Source: Anaerolineae bacterium (GTDB taxonomy: Bacteria > Chloroflexota > Anaerolineae > Aggregatilineales > J027). Taken from it: 64,000 bases of DNA. Under the pieces are notes generated by a model. That model did no database searches, was not told the origin of the DNA, and was given only the letters and a program-made list of their open reading frames with translations. Of this stretch, positions 27,892-37,799 are shown in pieces; position 1 is the first letter of the stretch; every line of letters starts with the position of its first letter. Where the stretch lies: assembly GCA_008933735.1 (NCBI GenBank), contig WBUL01000005.1:1-64000 (forward strand), written 5' to 3'. Position numbers and translations under genes: made by a program.

Positions 27892-29536
27892 TCACCGCTG
27901 GATGATACACGCCAAAGACGTGTCTCAGGGCATGGGCGATTTCGCCCAGTGTTACTTCTGCCTCAACCGCTTCCACGAACAACGGCATGAGATTTTCCGT
28001 GCCGTGCGCCGCGTTTTCGATCCTGGTCAGCAGTTCCTGTGCGCGATTGTTGTCACGTGATTCGCGCAGTTTTGCCAGCTTTTCGACCTGCTGCGCTTCA
28101 ATCGCCGGATCAACTTTCAGAATATCCACGTGATGTTCATCGTCAGTGGTAAATTCGTTCAGGCCAACGATGATCTGCTCGCCGCTTTCCACCGCCTGCA
28201 TATATTGATAGGCGGAGTCGCTGATTTCACGCTGGACAAATCCCTGTTCAATAGCGGCCAGTGCGCCGCCCATTTCATCAATCTGCCGGATGTATTCACC
28301 AGCGCGTTTTTCGATTTCGTCAGTCAGGTGCTCAATCAAATAGCTGCCTGCCAGCGCGTCAACCGTATCCGCCACGCCGCTTTCGTAGGCTAGGATCTGC
28401 TGGGTTCGCAGCGCGATTTGTACCGCCTGCTCTGTTGGTAAAGCCAGGGCTTCGTCCATGCTGTTGGTGTGAAGGCTTTGTGTCCCTCCCAGAATCGCGG
28501 CCAATGCCTGTACGGTGACCCGCACGATGTTATTTTCTGGCTGCTGTGCTGTTAGCGTGCTGCCCCCTGTTTGGGTATGGAATCGCAGACGCATCGCTTC
28601 GGTATCGGATGCGCCAAAGCGTTCTTTCATGATTCTGGCCCACATACGGCGGGCAGCGCGGAACTTGGCGATTTCTTCAAGAAATTGATTGTGGGCGTTA
28701 AAGAAAAACGAGAGCTGTCGCCCGAAAACATTCACATCTAATCCGGCATCAATCGCTGCCTGCACATAAGCAATACCATTTGCCAGCGTAAATGCGACTT
28801 CCTGCACGGCGGTGCTGCCGGCTTCCCGGATGTGATAGCCGCTGATGCTGATGGTGTTCCAATGAGGAACTTCCTTTGAGCAGTAGTCAAATAAATCCGT
28901 GATCAGACGCATGGAAGGTTTGGGGGGATAAATATAGGTGCCGCGTGCAATGTACTCTTTCAGAATGTCGTTTTGCACGGTGCCGCGTAATTTGCGGGTT
29001 TCCACTCCCTGCTTTTTTGCGACCGCGACGTACAGCGCCAGCAAGATGGTCGCGGGAGCATTAATGGTCATACTGGTCGATACCTGGTCAAGGGGAATAT
29101 CCTGAAACAGACGCGCCATATCATGGATGCTGGAAATGCTCACCCCGACTTTCCCGACTTCTCCCGCCGCCATCGGGTCGTCGGCGTCGTAACCTAGTTG
29201 TGTTGGAAGGTCAAAGGCGACTGACAGACCGCGTGCGCCCTGTTCCAGCAAAAATTTGTATCTCGCATTGGATTCTTCGGCGGTGGCGTATCCGGCATAC
29301 TGGCGCATGGTCCAGAATCTTGAGCGGTACATGCTCGGTTGAATCCCGCGTGTAAAGGGATATTCGCCGGGAAATCCCAGATTTTTTTCGTAGTCGGATT
29401 CTTTGGGGAGGGCGATGGGTTCAAGAGGAATGTTGGAAGATGTTGTAAACTGAGGCTTGCGCTCAGGAAATTTCGCGGTAGCTTTTTCAAGTGAGTCTTT
29501 GTGCCACTTCTCGTACTTGGCTTTTAAATCGGACAT
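27884..29536 (-). CDS. Methylmalonyl-CoA mutase family protein, large (substrate-binding) subunit
   Basis: 550 residues from ATG 29536, with GGATATAGG just upstream; the frame is open further but gene similarity starts here. The TIM-barrel catalytic domain is shown by [20 protein letters not shown] (about 58-77), [14 protein letters not shown] and the [19 protein letters not shown] segment. It interconverts methylmalonyl-CoA and succinyl-CoA, or a related branched acyl-CoA pair, with adenosylcobalamin. The B12-binding DxHxxG domain is absent, so a separate small subunit must exist elsewhere. It fits with the acyl-CoA carboxylase operon. Confidence 0.92.
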   Translation of the reverse strand: MSDLKAKYEKWHKDSLEKATAKFPERKPQFTTSSNIPLEPIALPKESDYEKNLGFPGEYPFTRGIQPSMYRSRFWTMRQYAGYATAEESNARYKFLLEQGARGLSVAFDLPTQLGYDADDPMAAGEVGKVGVSISSIHDMARLFQDIPLDQVSTSMTINAPATILLALYVAVAKKQGVETRKLRGTVQNDILKEYIARGTYIYPPKPSMRLITDLFDYCSKEVPHWNTISISGYHIREAGSTAVQEVAFTLANGIAYVQAAIDAGLDVNVFGRQLSFFFNAHNQFLEEIAKFRAARRMWARIMKERFGASDTEAMRLRFHTQTGGSTLTAQQPENNIVRVTVQALAAILGGTQSLHTNSMDEALALPTEQAVQIALRTQQILAYESGVADTVDALAGSYLIEHLTDEIEKRAGEYIRQIDEMGGALAAIEQGFVQREISDSAYQYMQAVESGEQIIVGLNEFTTDDEHHVDILKVDPAIEAQQVEKLAKLRESRDNNRAQELLTRIENAAHGTENLMPLFVEAVEAEVTLGEIAHALRHVFGVYHPAVII

Positions 29537-29581
29537 CCTATATCCTTTAGTGTTTTGGATTATTTTAGGCAGTTTTACTCC

Positions 29582-31096
29582 ATGCGAAAACTGATTCTTT
29601 TCCTGTTTTTGGCTGCTTTCTATAAACCTGTAGGGGCACAAACCGATCCCTGCGCCGGGTTAGTTACACCGCGCTTGTTGGTCGGGGCAACCGGGCGCAT
29701 CATGGTCGATGACGGGATCGGGCTGGTGCTGCGGGATGCTCCTTCGACCACCTCTCAGGTGATTGTAACTCTGCGCGAAGGGGCGATTTTTACGGCTTTA
29801 GAACTGCCAACCTGCGCCGATGGTCTGGTCTGGCTGCGGGTGCGGCTGGCAGATGGGCGCGAAGGGTATCTGGCAGAAGGCGGAGCAGATCGATATTACG
29901 TCGAACCTTATGAAGTGGGTATCCACCTTTTTCAGGAAGAGGGTGAGCTGCTCAAACATTATTTTGTAAATTCCCAGGGAACCACCCAATGGTATCCTGC
30001 ATTACCCCTGCTGCCGCGTTCCGGATTGGGCGCGGATTTATGGCAGTCACCTGAAGCCGCGCTTGCCAATCAGGTTTTGCAAGACCGCCGTGCCAACTGC
30101 GCCACGATCCTTCCCCCGGAACTGCCCCCTGACGTGAATGGGCTGATGTTTCAGGATAACCAGCGCCAGTTTTTTTCATCACCAGATGGTGAGAAAATAC
30201 TGACTTTTCGAGATTACACCATCTCAATTCCGGATTGTGCAAATCAGAAAACTGAGCAGTTCGGCACGAGTTATGTTTCGCTGCTGGACTCCAACGGCGA
30301 GCAGGTGATTTTCCCCTATTCACAGCACAGCGATCCCCCATCAACGCCGTTTTGCCAGCCGCCGAATGTCCTTTTTCCAGAGCAGCGCACTTTTGTTGAT
30401 GAAGTCGTCTGGTCTCCGGATGGGACATATGTGGCTTTGGTGGTGCGCTATCTGCGTGACAGCCAGAATTTCCCCTGTGCGTTTTATCATATTTTTCTGG
30501 TGAATGTACAAACGCTGGAACTCTCCTACCTGGATACCGGACGGCGGCTGAACTGGACAGACAGCGGGCGGCGCCTGCTTTATGCGCGTGTGGAACGGAC
30601 TGATCCAAATGACTTAGGCATAGAGCGCTTGTTCAGTGTGCGCCCTGATGGAAGTGACCGGATCGAAATTCCGCTGCTGCCAGACCTGACCCTGCTGCCC
30701 AGTGCCCTGGATGTGCAGCACACGACTCTTCCCTGGGATGCTGCTGGCGAAGGTCTGCTGGTCTGTGTGGGGCGAGTCTACACCTGCAACGAAGTACGTA
30801 CCTTTTTTCCGATGACGCAAAATGTGTCCCCTGCTCTCACGACCCCGGTTCAGATGGGAACGGATTTGAGCGCTGTATTTTATGTTGCAGGTAATACTGG
30901 ACTGGTCTGGTTGAGCAGTGACGGGCGCGTGCTCATACAGCTTTTTGAGGAGTCCGTGCAGGAAGTCAATGTCGGGCTGCCAATATTTGAAATCCAACCA
31001 CTGCCATCCGGAATCGGAGTGCTGCTGCGGTCAGAGGAAGGTCGGTATTTTTACTATGATGTTGCCACAGGAACAGTGACCGAAGTTGGTTTATGA
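29582..31096 (+). CDS. Exported protein with SH3-like domain and propeller-like region
   Basis: 504 residues from ATG 29582. Signal peptide (residues 1-20, ending VGAQ). Residues about 35-100 look like a bacterial SH3 domain ([20 protein letters not shown], then [19 protein letters not shown]). Residues about 180-500 carry TolB/WD40-like strands ([32 protein letters not shown]). It probably has an extracytoplasmic binding role. It is divergent from the mutase gene with 45 bp between them. Confidence 0.82.
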   Translation: MRKLILFLFLAAFYKPVGAQTDPCAGLVTPRLLVGATGRIMVDDGIGLVLRDAPSTTSQVIVTLREGAIFTALELPTCADGLVWLRVRLADGREGYLAEGGADRYYVEPYEVGIHLFQEEGELLKHYFVNSQGTTQWYPALPLLPRSGLGADLWQSPEAALANQVLQDRRANCATILPPELPPDVNGLMFQDNQRQFFSSPDGEKILTFRDYTISIPDCANQKTEQFGTSYVSLLDSNGEQVIFPYSQHSDPPSTPFCQPPNVLFPEQRTFVDEVVWSPDGTYVALVVRYLRDSQNFPCAFYHIFLVNVQTLELSYLDTGRRLNWTDSGRRLLYARVERTDPNDLGIERLFSVRPDGSDRIEIPLLPDLTLLPSALDVQHTTLPWDAAGEGLLVCVGRVYTCNEVRTFFPMTQNVSPALTTPVQMGTDLSAVFYVAGNTGLVWLSSDGRVLIQLFEESVQEVNVGLPIFEIQPLPSGIGVLLRSEEGRYFYYDVATGTVTEVGL

Positions 31097-31191
31097 TGGA
31101 TGAGCCAAAATATTAAGAGAAGCTGAATTAGACTTTACATTTCAGGCAATTTCCCCCACAATCGTTAGCTGTTTGCTTGAAGGGGATATTG

Positions 31192-32373
31192 ATGGCGAAT
31201 CTCTCCACCGCTGTTTTTACGGATAAAACTGGACGCATGTCTAAAACGCTGGCTTATTATGCCTCGTTTATCGGCCTGGGCATGGTAGCCGCTTCATTGG
31301 GGCCAACACTGCCGGAACTGGCGGATCAGACCGGCACCCGCCTGGGAGAAATAGGGTTTCTCATTACTGTACGTTCAATGGGGTATTTGTTCGGGTCGCT
31401 GGCTTCGGGCCGGCTTTATGATCGTTTCACCGGACATTATCTGTTGATCGGGGCGATGATTATCCTGATGGTCACATTTTTCCTTGTTCCTTCCATCGCT
31501 TTTATCTGGCTGCTAACCGGTGTCTTTTTTATCATCGGCCTGGGGGAAGCGTGTCTGGATGTCGGTGGAAATACCCTGCTGTTGTGGACGCATGGTGATA
31601 AAGTCGGCCCGTATATGAATGGGTTACATTTCTTCTTTGGTCTGGGAGCTTTTCTCGCGCCCATTGTCGTCGCCCAATCACTCGAATTAACGGATGATAT
31701 TCAGTGGGCATACTGGATTATTGGCCTTTCGATGCTGCCTTTGGTGTTCATGTTCTCCCGCTTATCCAGTCCAGACATTCGCGCCGCATCTGAAGAAAAA
31801 GACACTGCCAAAGCGCAAACCAACACCGTTCTGTTTGGTCTGGCGATCTTGTTTGTGGTGTTGTATGTGGGGGTTGAAATTGGCTTCGGTAACTGGATTT
31901 ACACTTACGCCACTAAGCTGAACTTGATGGACAAGACCACCGCAGCCTATTTGAATTCAGCGTTCTGGGGAGCGTTTACGGTAGGGCGGTTGCTCAGTGT
32001 GCCGGTTTCGATCCGTTATGCGCCGCGCACGATTTTACTTGGGGCGCTGCTGGGCGCTTTTTCCAGTCTGCTGCTGATGCTGGCGGTCAAGGATACCCTC
32101 GTCTTGTGGATAGGCGCATTAGGGCTTGGCCTTTCTATCTCGCCGATTTTTGCCACCCTCATTTCGTTTATTGAGCGCCGGATGGTGCTGACAGGGCAGA
32201 TGACAAGTCTGTTTTTTGTGGGTGCGGGCGCTGGCGCAATGGTTATCCCCTGGGGAATCGGGGCGCTCATGGACTCCCAGGGGGCGGAAATCATGCTGTG
32301 GATCATTGCGGTCAATACGCTGCTGCTCCTGGGTGTATACAGTGCGATGCGGGCGTTTTCTCCTAAAGTTTAA
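31192..32373 (+). CDS. Major facilitator superfamily transporter
   Basis: 393 residues from ATG 31192, with GAAGGGG 6 nt upstream; a TTG at 31177 is less likely. Twelve membrane helices in two halves of six. The loop 2-3 motif appears as GSLASGRLYDRFTGHY (about 68-83). The first half contains GLGEACLDVGGNTLLLW, seen in sugar- and unknown-substrate MFS proteins (FucP/YfkF-like). The substrate cannot be told from sequence. It overlaps the convergent CYTH gene by 4 nt. Confidence 0.88.
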   Translation: MANLSTAVFTDKTGRMSKTLAYYASFIGLGMVAASLGPTLPELADQTGTRLGEIGFLITVRSMGYLFGSLASGRLYDRFTGHYLLIGAMIILMVTFFLVPSIAFIWLLTGVFFIIGLGEACLDVGGNTLLLWTHGDKVGPYMNGLHFFFGLGAFLAPIVVAQSLELTDDIQWAYWIIGLSMLPLVFMFSRLSSPDIRAASEEKDTAKAQTNTVLFGLAILFVVLYVGVEIGFGNWIYTYATKLNLMDKTTAAYLNSAFWGAFTVGRLLSVPVSIRYAPRTILLGALLGAFSSLLLMLAVKDTLVLWIGALGLGLSISPIFATLISFIERRMVLTGQMTSLFFVGAGAGAMVIPWGIGALMDSQGAEIMLWIIAVNTLLLLGVYSAMRAFSPKV

Positions 32374-32966
32374 CGGATATGTTCAAAAATCGCGGCAGGG
32401 ACGGAAACGCCCGCGAAGTTATCAAATGACAGGTCGCGGAAACGCAGGCCAAGTGCGGTTTTGACCTGTTCAAAAACCGCGACATAGGATGAAAGGATGC
32501 GCTTTTTGTCCCGCAATCCTAGCTGCCCCAGTACGTTTTCGATAGCATTTGGCGAGCCTTCGATTTCGATAAAATTTCCGAAAGGCATCTCGTCGAGGAC
32601 AATTTCGGTATCGGCGTATTCGTAGGTGGTTCTGAATTTTTCATAAATAAGCTGGACTTCCAGCCCCAGTTTGCGGAAAATAGTATCCATAGTGTCAAAG
32701 TCGTTGACCTCGGTTTCCAGTTCGAGCAGGGTGCGGGTCTGGTCGGAGATTTGTGGGGCGACACCCTTATAGGTAACCCGTGCGCGGCTGTCCTGCCGCA
32801 AACGAAGCAAGCCACCCTGCTGCGCCAGGGTTTGACCAGGAAAATCGTAGCGCAGGTTGCGTTCAAAGATGCGCGTCTTGGTACATACGGCACCGAATGT
32901 GATAAGCTGAGTCTGTACAGGGCTCAAGTCCGGGATGTGAATTTTAACTTCAGTTTCCAGTGACAT
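32370..32966 (-). CDS. CYTH-domain protein (class IV adenylate cyclase / thiamine-triphosphatase-like)
   Basis: 198 residues. The CYTH signature ETEVKI (4-9, ExExK) is at the N-terminus, followed by RNLRYDFPG, LLRLRQDSRARVTYKG and LELETEV, and near the C-terminal half IVLDEMPFGNFIEIEG, which supply the acidic and basic tunnel residues. Members hydrolyse or cyclise triphosphates (ThTP, ATP, inorganic PPPi). The activity cannot be assigned more closely. It is divergent from the gene at 32972 with a 5-bp gap and convergent with the MFS gene. Confidence 0.88.
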   Translation of the reverse strand: MSLETEVKIHIPDLSPVQTQLITFGAVCTKTRIFERNLRYDFPGQTLAQQGGLLRLRQDSRARVTYKGVAPQISDQTRTLLELETEVNDFDTMDTIFRKLGLEVQLIYEKFRTTYEYADTEIVLDEMPFGNFIEIEGSPNAIENVLGQLGLRDKKRILSSYVAVFEQVKTALGLRFRDLSFDNFAGVSVPAAIFEHIR

Positions 32967-32971
32967 CGATT

Positions 32972-33544
32972 ATGAACCAGATAGATTTTCCTCGTCCCCA
33001 TGTCTCAAAGCCCAAATGGGGTGTCATCATTGTAACCGGAGTCACAGCGGCAGCGGTGGTGATTTTTGCCGGAATTTTCATCAGCCAGATTTCGCTGGCC
33101 TTTGATTCTGATGTAACCTCGTTACCATCTGTTGTGCCAACGGCAACACTGGCTGAACCCAAGGCGGCTTATGCCTTGCAGGTGCAGCACCGTGGCGAAT
33201 GGGTCATGCATGTGACAGTGACTTCGCCGGGACATGAGCCTCGCAGTTATATGAGTTCTGGCGAAGGCCTAGAAGTCTCGCTGCCCTATTATCAGGCGTC
33301 GGCACAGGAAACCGTCAATGTGGAAGGTGAATTCATAGTTTATATAACCTACCCGATTTTTGACGGGACAGGCCGGACTGGTACAGGCAGCCGCCGCTAT
33401 GGGTCGCACGAGGATTACACAGCAGCCATGAAGTCACATCACTATATGCTTTACGACAAAGACAACAACATCCTGTTCATTCGGGATGAGCAGGAAATGA
33501 AACAGTATTATCAGGATGTGCCTGTGACCATCTGGCAGCCGTAA
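32972..33544 (+). CDS. Single-pass membrane protein of unknown function
   Basis: 190 residues from ATG 32972; a GTG at 32960 would overlap the divergent gene. One transmembrane helix (about 20-45, WGVIIVTGVTAAAVVIFAG) is followed by a Thr/Pro-containing linker and an extracytoplasmic beta-rich domain (about 65-190). No family is recognised. The extracellular part contains VQHRGEWVMHVTVTSPGH and EFIVYITYPIFDGTG. It ends flush against the stop of the convergent TolB-like gene. Confidence 0.72.
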   Translation: MNQIDFPRPHVSKPKWGVIIVTGVTAAAVVIFAGIFISQISLAFDSDVTSLPSVVPTATLAEPKAAYALQVQHRGEWVMHVTVTSPGHEPRSYMSSGEGLEVSLPYYQASAQETVNVEGEFIVYITYPIFDGTGRTGTGSRRYGSHEDYTAAMKSHHYMLYDKDNNILFIRDEQEMKQYYQDVPVTIWQP

Positions 33545-34759
33545 TCATCCTGGCCGTGCTGCCAGCCCCCACACATTTTCGCCGAGGGCGAACGTGTCCC
33601 CTGTATTCACATCCACCCGCCAGAGCAGGGTGCGCGGGATGTAGTTATTCAGTGCCGGGTCTGTCGGCGAAATATCTGGCGGAAGCTGCCCCGTGTTCAG
33701 CGCCTGGATCAACGCCTGGTTGCGTTCCACAACGACGACAAAAATATAGTCGCGGGTGGCGGCGATGGAAGACACGCCGTAAATATCTCCAAAATCTGTA
33801 ATTTCATCAATTCTTCCGGTAATCAGATTCAATTTCCACAACTGCCCGTAGAAGCTGCGCGTATCCGCCGGATAGGTCACTGTTGGCAGGAGTTGCAGCG
33901 GATCAGCCGGAATGCCGCGTGTTACAAAATAGATGGCGCTGTCGTCACTGCTCCAGGTCATGCGCTCAATATCAAACGGGCTGAAGGGAATATCCAGAAT
34001 ATAATCCCGACTGCCAGCGCTGATGAGGTCAATAGTACGAATTAAACCATCGGTCGTGGGGCCGACCAGCCGTGATGCGGTGCTGTTCAGGGCGGCAGGG
34101 CCGGGGATAAAACTGGCATCATAAATGTAATTGTCGCCGGTAGTAACATCCAGCACCCCTAACCCCTCGTTCGGAAAGCAGCAGCTATAAAACAGCGACC
34201 CGCCATAAGTTGACCATAGATGAGGACGCCCCGCGCCGGGCAGTCCCCCATCGCGGATGTATTTTGCGGCAGCATGACTGACATAAGCTTCGGTTGTGCC
34301 TGTCTGATACTCGCCGAGCGTTGCCAGCATTCGCCCACGCCCGCCCTGCATATTAGACATATTTGTTTCTCGCAGGGGGAAACCCACAATGTTTTCAGCA
34401 ATATCCTGCGGATTTTCAACATCGAGGTTGTAAATGACGCTGCCCTGTCGCGCAAGGGTAACGGTCAGGCCGAATTCACCCGGCAGACGGTTCGCCGCAC
34501 CCCCCTGGGCGCTGGTGACAAATAGCCCCTCACGGGTGGCCGTGTAAAGCAAAGCGCCATCCGGCGACCAGAACAGATACGCGCCCTGCTTTGGTTGAAT
34601 TTGCGGACCGGTGTTAATAATGGGTGTACCTTCGATATCCGCCAGCCAGACCGAATCATTCATGACATAGGCGAGCGCAATCGCATCGCTTGTTTGGGCG
34701 CTGCTCGGAGGAGGCAGGATCAGTAGAAACAAGGGGAGAAGAAAAATTATTCTCTTCAT
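33545..34759 (-). CDS. Secreted TolB/WD40-like propeller protein
   Basis: 404 residues from ATG 34759 (AGGAA 6 nt upstream); an ATG two codons earlier is possible. Signal peptide MKRIIFLLPLFLLILPPPSSAQ. Propeller strands recur: AYLFWSPDGALLYTAT, MTWSSDDSAIYFVTRG, ISSIAATRDYIFVVVV. A KLNLITGRIDEI strand fits the TolB pattern. It belongs to a group of similar exported propellers in this window. The ligand is unknown. Confidence 0.82.
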   Translation of the reverse strand: MKRIIFLLPLFLLILPPPSSAQTSDAIALAYVMNDSVWLADIEGTPIINTGPQIQPKQGAYLFWSPDGALLYTATREGLFVTSAQGGAANRLPGEFGLTVTLARQGSVIYNLDVENPQDIAENIVGFPLRETNMSNMQGGRGRMLATLGEYQTGTTEAYVSHAAAKYIRDGGLPGAGRPHLWSTYGGSLFYSCCFPNEGLGVLDVTTGDNYIYDASFIPGPAALNSTASRLVGPTTDGLIRTIDLISAGSRDYILDIPFSPFDIERMTWSSDDSAIYFVTRGIPADPLQLLPTVTYPADTRSFYGQLWKLNLITGRIDEITDFGDIYGVSSIAATRDYIFVVVVERNQALIQALNTGQLPPDISPTDPALNNYIPRTLLWRVDVNTGDTFALGENVWGLAARPG

Positions 34760-34780
34760 ATGCATTCCTGTTCGTCAATT

Positions 34781-35698
34781 TCATGAGGCAGGGAAGATGG
34801 TTTTGATACGTTTCAGGTAGCGGTCCCGGAGTTTGACCCGTTCAGAGTGTTCGGCTTCTCGGTCTGCAAGTTGGGCGGTCAGATGCACTGCCCACCAGAC
34901 CTGCCCCAACCGCGAATAGACTGTTGCACGTGGCACAAGAGTCGGGTCGTGGGTCAGGCGTCCAAATTCCCAGCGTATCCAGACCCAGTGAGAAGAGGGG
35001 ACTTCTTCATAGGCCGGATGAGCACTCCACAGACCCAGTTCCGCCGCCATGTCTCCCCAATCAGCGTCCTCCCAATCCAGGGCCAACAAGTGGTGTCCAT
35101 CCCAGATAAGGTTGCGCGGGTCTGGGTCACGGCGGCACAGGCCAATTTTGATGGGTAAGTTCCACGTCGGCACCACCTGTTCACGCACCCGCTGCATGAG
35201 ATGAATCAGGGTTTCGTACAGCGGGTGATTCGCGTCGAGGTTTTGCAGGGTGCGGTCAATCTCATCCATCATATCTCCGGGACTGAAATAACCGTTACCT
35301 TGAGATGGGATCAGTTTTTGATAGGGGCCGTAAGGTATTTCACCCGAAGCACCAACAGCGGCCATAAAGCGATGCCACAGGGTTTCATCGTGGACTGCCG
35401 GCGCGTGAGTCATCACTGTGCCGTCAATCCAGCCCATCACGCTGAGCTTGTTTTCCGCGAAAAGCGCCAGCGGTTCCGGCCCCAGGTTAATGCCGAATTC
35501 ACGTAATCCTTGCAGTACAGCAAATTCTCTTTCAGCCTTTGCTCGTTCGGCATAATGTTTGACCGCAACGGCTGGCTGACCTGCTGCCGTACCTTGATAA
35601 ACCGTATTCTGCTCCCCCTGATGGACAAGAGAAATTTGCCACTCGTTGGGTTCCTGTTCCAGAAGGGCGGCGACCACCGCCTCATAATTAGCGGACAA
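34781..35698 (-). CDS. Aminoglycoside phosphotransferase (APH)-fold protein
   Basis: About 305 residues from TTG 35698, with GGAG 10 nt upstream; the frame is open to 35776, but that part overlaps the acyltransferase gene. APH/choline-kinase fold: N-lobe Lys in PAVAVKHYAE, a Brenner-like catalytic loop CRRDPDPRNLIW with DxxxxN kept but His replaced, and a DWEDADWGD metal motif. It is more likely a metabolic small-molecule kinase than a resistance enzyme. It is last in a four-gene operon with two lipoproteins and a PlsC-like acyltransferase, hinting at a phospholipid or surface-lipid substrate (inference). Confidence 0.75.
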   Translation of the reverse strand: MSANYEAVVAALLEQEPNEWQISLVHQGEQNTVYQGTAAGQPAVAVKHYAERAKAEREFAVLQGLREFGINLGPEPLALFAENKLSVMGWIDGTVMTHAPAVHDETLWHRFMAAVGASGEIPYGPYQKLIPSQGNGYFSPGDMMDEIDRTLQNLDANHPLYETLIHLMQRVREQVVPTWNLPIKIGLCRRDPDPRNLIWDGHHLLALDWEDADWGDMAAELGLWSAHPAYEEVPSSHWVWIRWEFGRLTHDPTLVPRATVYSRLGQVWWAVHLTAQLADREAEHSERVKLRDRYLKRIKTIFPAS

Positions 35699-36359
35699 GC
35701 GCTGCCATCTCCGAAATATACGGATGTCCGGCGTAAACACCGTGCTGTTCTTCGGGCAGCAGTGCGGCCAGTGCACACATCACCCGGTCGGTAAATTCCT
35801 GGAGCTGTTCTTTGGTCGCACGGGTTGTTTCGGGCAGGCGGTAGGGTCTGCCGATTCTCACCTCCACGCGGGGACGGATTTTCTTCAGAATCAGGTGGGT
35901 GTTCACAATCCCGACTGGCAGAATCGGTACCCGCGCTTTGGAAATCAGATACGCGGCACCTTCGTAAGCTTCGCGCAGTTTTCCATCCCGGCTGCGGTGG
36001 CCTTCTGGCGCAATCGCAATCGGTTTACCCTCTTTCAGAGTATGCAGCGCGATTTTAAGGGCGTGTCGATCCGGCGAAGCCTGCTCGATCCAGATCGGGG
36101 CGGCAAAGGTCTGGATCAAAAAGCCAACAAAGGTTCCCTGATATTTTTTAGCAGCAAAAGCAGGAATATCGGGGTGCGAGAGTGATCCTCCCACCAGACC
36201 GTCGAAATGACTGCTGTGATTCGCCGTGAGGATGTAGGGCGGTGCCGGGATATTTTCTTCCCCGATGAGGTTGTAATTGCTGAGAAGATGCAGCACCAGC
36301 AGACTCAGTGGGCGCATCCAGCGACTGCCCTGTGGTGTTTGAATTTCGTTTTCACTCAT
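35688..36359 (-). CDS. plsC: 1-acyl-sn-glycerol-3-phosphate acyltransferase-like (PlsC family)
   Basis: 223 residues. The HX4D catalytic motif is NHSSHFDG (about 48-55), followed by the second-substrate motif EGHRSRDGKLREAYEGAAYL (about 118-137) and a VPILPVGI strand. It attaches an acyl chain to lysophosphatidic acid or a related acceptor at the membrane; the N-terminal hydrophobic segment (SLLVLHLLSNYNLIG) is an anchor. It overlaps the lipoprotein gene upstream by 4 nt. The exact acceptor is uncertain because the family is broad. Confidence 0.85.
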   Translation of the reverse strand: MSENEIQTPQGSRWMRPLSLLVLHLLSNYNLIGEENIPAPPYILTANHSSHFDGLVGGSLSHPDIPAFAAKKYQGTFVGFLIQTFAAPIWIEQASPDRHALKIALHTLKEGKPIAIAPEGHRSRDGKLREAYEGAAYLISKARVPILPVGIVNTHLILKKIRPRVEVRIGRPYRLPETTRATKEQLQEFTDRVMCALAALLPEEQHGVYAGHPYISEMAALVR

Positions 36360-37063
36360 CTTGCAATCATATCCACCACTATAAAATTTGCTTTCAGCGA
36401 GACATTCAAAATTTCAAAGTTGGTCTCCTGTTCAAGTGCTGCGACAAATGCAGATCGGACATGGCTGTTCAGGAAGTCAGCCACCTCGGCAATTTTTTCC
36501 TGCACCTGGGCGCGGGTGACCTGCGGGCCTTCATAAGTGAAGTCACGCAGCATTAGGGTGACCTGAACAGGGGTTCTATCTGCATCAACCTGTGCCGAAA
36601 TCTGGCTCGTTTGCCCCAGGAGGGGGTTTTCGATGCCAAACGTTAGGAACAGTGCATCTGGCTCGACAGCAAATACAACCTTCAAGTCGTTCGCCTGGGT
36701 CAGGTCTGCGGCCAGCAGGTTTAGCCGGATGGCACCATCCGGTAACGCTTCAATACTGCTGGCGGCTTCGGCAGGGGTCGGGGTCGGCGTAGAGGTAAGG
36801 GTGGGCATTGCTGTTGGTGATGGCCGTTGGGTCGAGGTAGTTGTTGGAGTCCAGGTTGGCTGGTCTAAATCCGAAGCAGGCGGGAGCGTGCCAGGAAAAG
36901 GGGTTCGGGTCGGGGTGCTGCGCGGAATCGGCGTGAGGGTAGAGGTGGGAATGCGCGGCGCTGTGGTGGGCAGGGGGGAATCTTCCTGCTGGCACGCCGA
37001 GACCAGCACCACAAGCAGGAAGAGCGCTACCTTAGTCAGCCAGGGTTTCGACAACGAATCCAT
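36356..37063 (-). CDS. Lipoprotein with Thr/Pro-rich linker (second of a pair)
   Basis: 235 residues. The lipobox VSAC (Cys24) marks export and lipidation. Residues 25-100 are a Thr/Pro/Ser-rich linker of the kind used to hold a domain away from the membrane, followed by a globular domain (about 105-235) beginning GAIRLNLLAADLTQANDLKV. The domain is not recognised. It shares lipobox, linker and C-terminal layout with the upstream gene. It overlaps that gene by 32 nt and PlsC by 4 nt. Confidence 0.78.
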   Translation of the reverse strand: MDSLSKPWLTKVALFLLVVLVSACQQEDSPLPTTAPRIPTSTLTPIPRSTPTRTPFPGTLPPASDLDQPTWTPTTTSTQRPSPTAMPTLTSTPTPTPAEAASSIEALPDGAIRLNLLAADLTQANDLKVVFAVEPDALFLTFGIENPLLGQTSQISAQVDADRTPVQVTLMLRDFTYEGPQVTRAQVQEKIAEVADFLNSHVRSAFVAALEQETNFEILNVSLKANFIVVDMIAR

Positions 37064-37757
37064 CCTCAGTTGGGGTGAATGTCAGAACGGTGAAGCCTTC
37101 GTCGAACTGTCCCTCAACACCCGCAACGATGGCCTTGTCAAGTGCGTCCTGAAGAATATCGCTGATCGCATCAAGCACACGATTCGCATAGGCAGCAGTG
37201 GGGTCCTGGGCATAAACCGGATTCAGAATATCCACAATGATGCGGCCTGACTCGTTGGTAAAAACCAGGCTGGTACGAATCCCCGCTTCGGCACCAGTAT
37301 CGGCAGAAACGATGCGGAAACCGAGATAAACGATATTATTTTCAAACTCGACCTGATACGTGGCGGGCACAACCGCATCCCCGAACTGGGGCAGCGCCTG
37401 GATATTCAACTGGGTGGCAAAATCTGCATAGGGAATAGTAAAAACAGGCCCCTGGGCAGTAGCTCTGGGGGTTTCGCTCGGCGGCGTCACCGGAATGAGC
37501 AGGTTCGAGGTTGCGGTGGGACGTGGTGTAATGGAAGGTGGGCGGGTTTGTGTTGGTTCGCTGGTAGCAACCTGAATGGCAAGGGTTGCTTCTGGGGGCA
37601 GGGTATTGGCACGAACCGGCGTATTGGTTGGCCCCGCTGGGGTTGCAGTTGACGGGGTAATATCACTGCTGCTTTCTGTGGTGCTTTCCTCATTATTATC
37701 ATTGCACGCAGCAAGCAGCAGCCCACTGATTAACACAACTAAAAGTAGGCGTTTCAT
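37032..37757 (-). CDS. Lipoprotein with Thr/Pro-rich linker (first of a pair)
   Basis: 241 residues. Signal peptide with lipobox LAAC (Cys18), then a Thr/Pro-rich region (about 19-105) and a folded domain (about 108-241; FTIPYADFATQLNIQ at its start). The domain ends with EGFTVLTFTPTEDGFVVETL, which parallels FEILNVSLKANFIVVDMI in the downstream lipoprotein, so the two domains are probably homologous. First gene of a four-gene operon (lipoprotein, lipoprotein, acyltransferase, APH-like kinase). Function unknown. Confidence 0.78.
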   Translation of the reverse strand: MKRLLLVVLISGLLLAACNDNNEESTTESSSDITPSTATPAGPTNTPVRANTLPPEATLAIQVATSEPTQTRPPSITPRPTATSNLLIPVTPPSETPRATAQGPVFTIPYADFATQLNIQALPQFGDAVVPATYQVEFENNIVYLGFRIVSADTGAEAGIRTSLVFTNESGRIIVDILNPVYAQDPTAAYANRVLDAISDILQDALDKAIVAGVEGQFDEGFTVLTFTPTEDGFVVETLAD

Positions 37758-37799
37758 ACGAAATCAGTCCTCATCGTGACAAGAAAAATAGCGCAAACC

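Noticed and set aside
34781..35698. Antibiotic-resistance aminoglycoside phosphotransferase
   Set aside because: Only the fold is shared. The Brenner His is replaced and the gene sits in an operon with lipoproteins and an acyltransferase, which points to another substrate.
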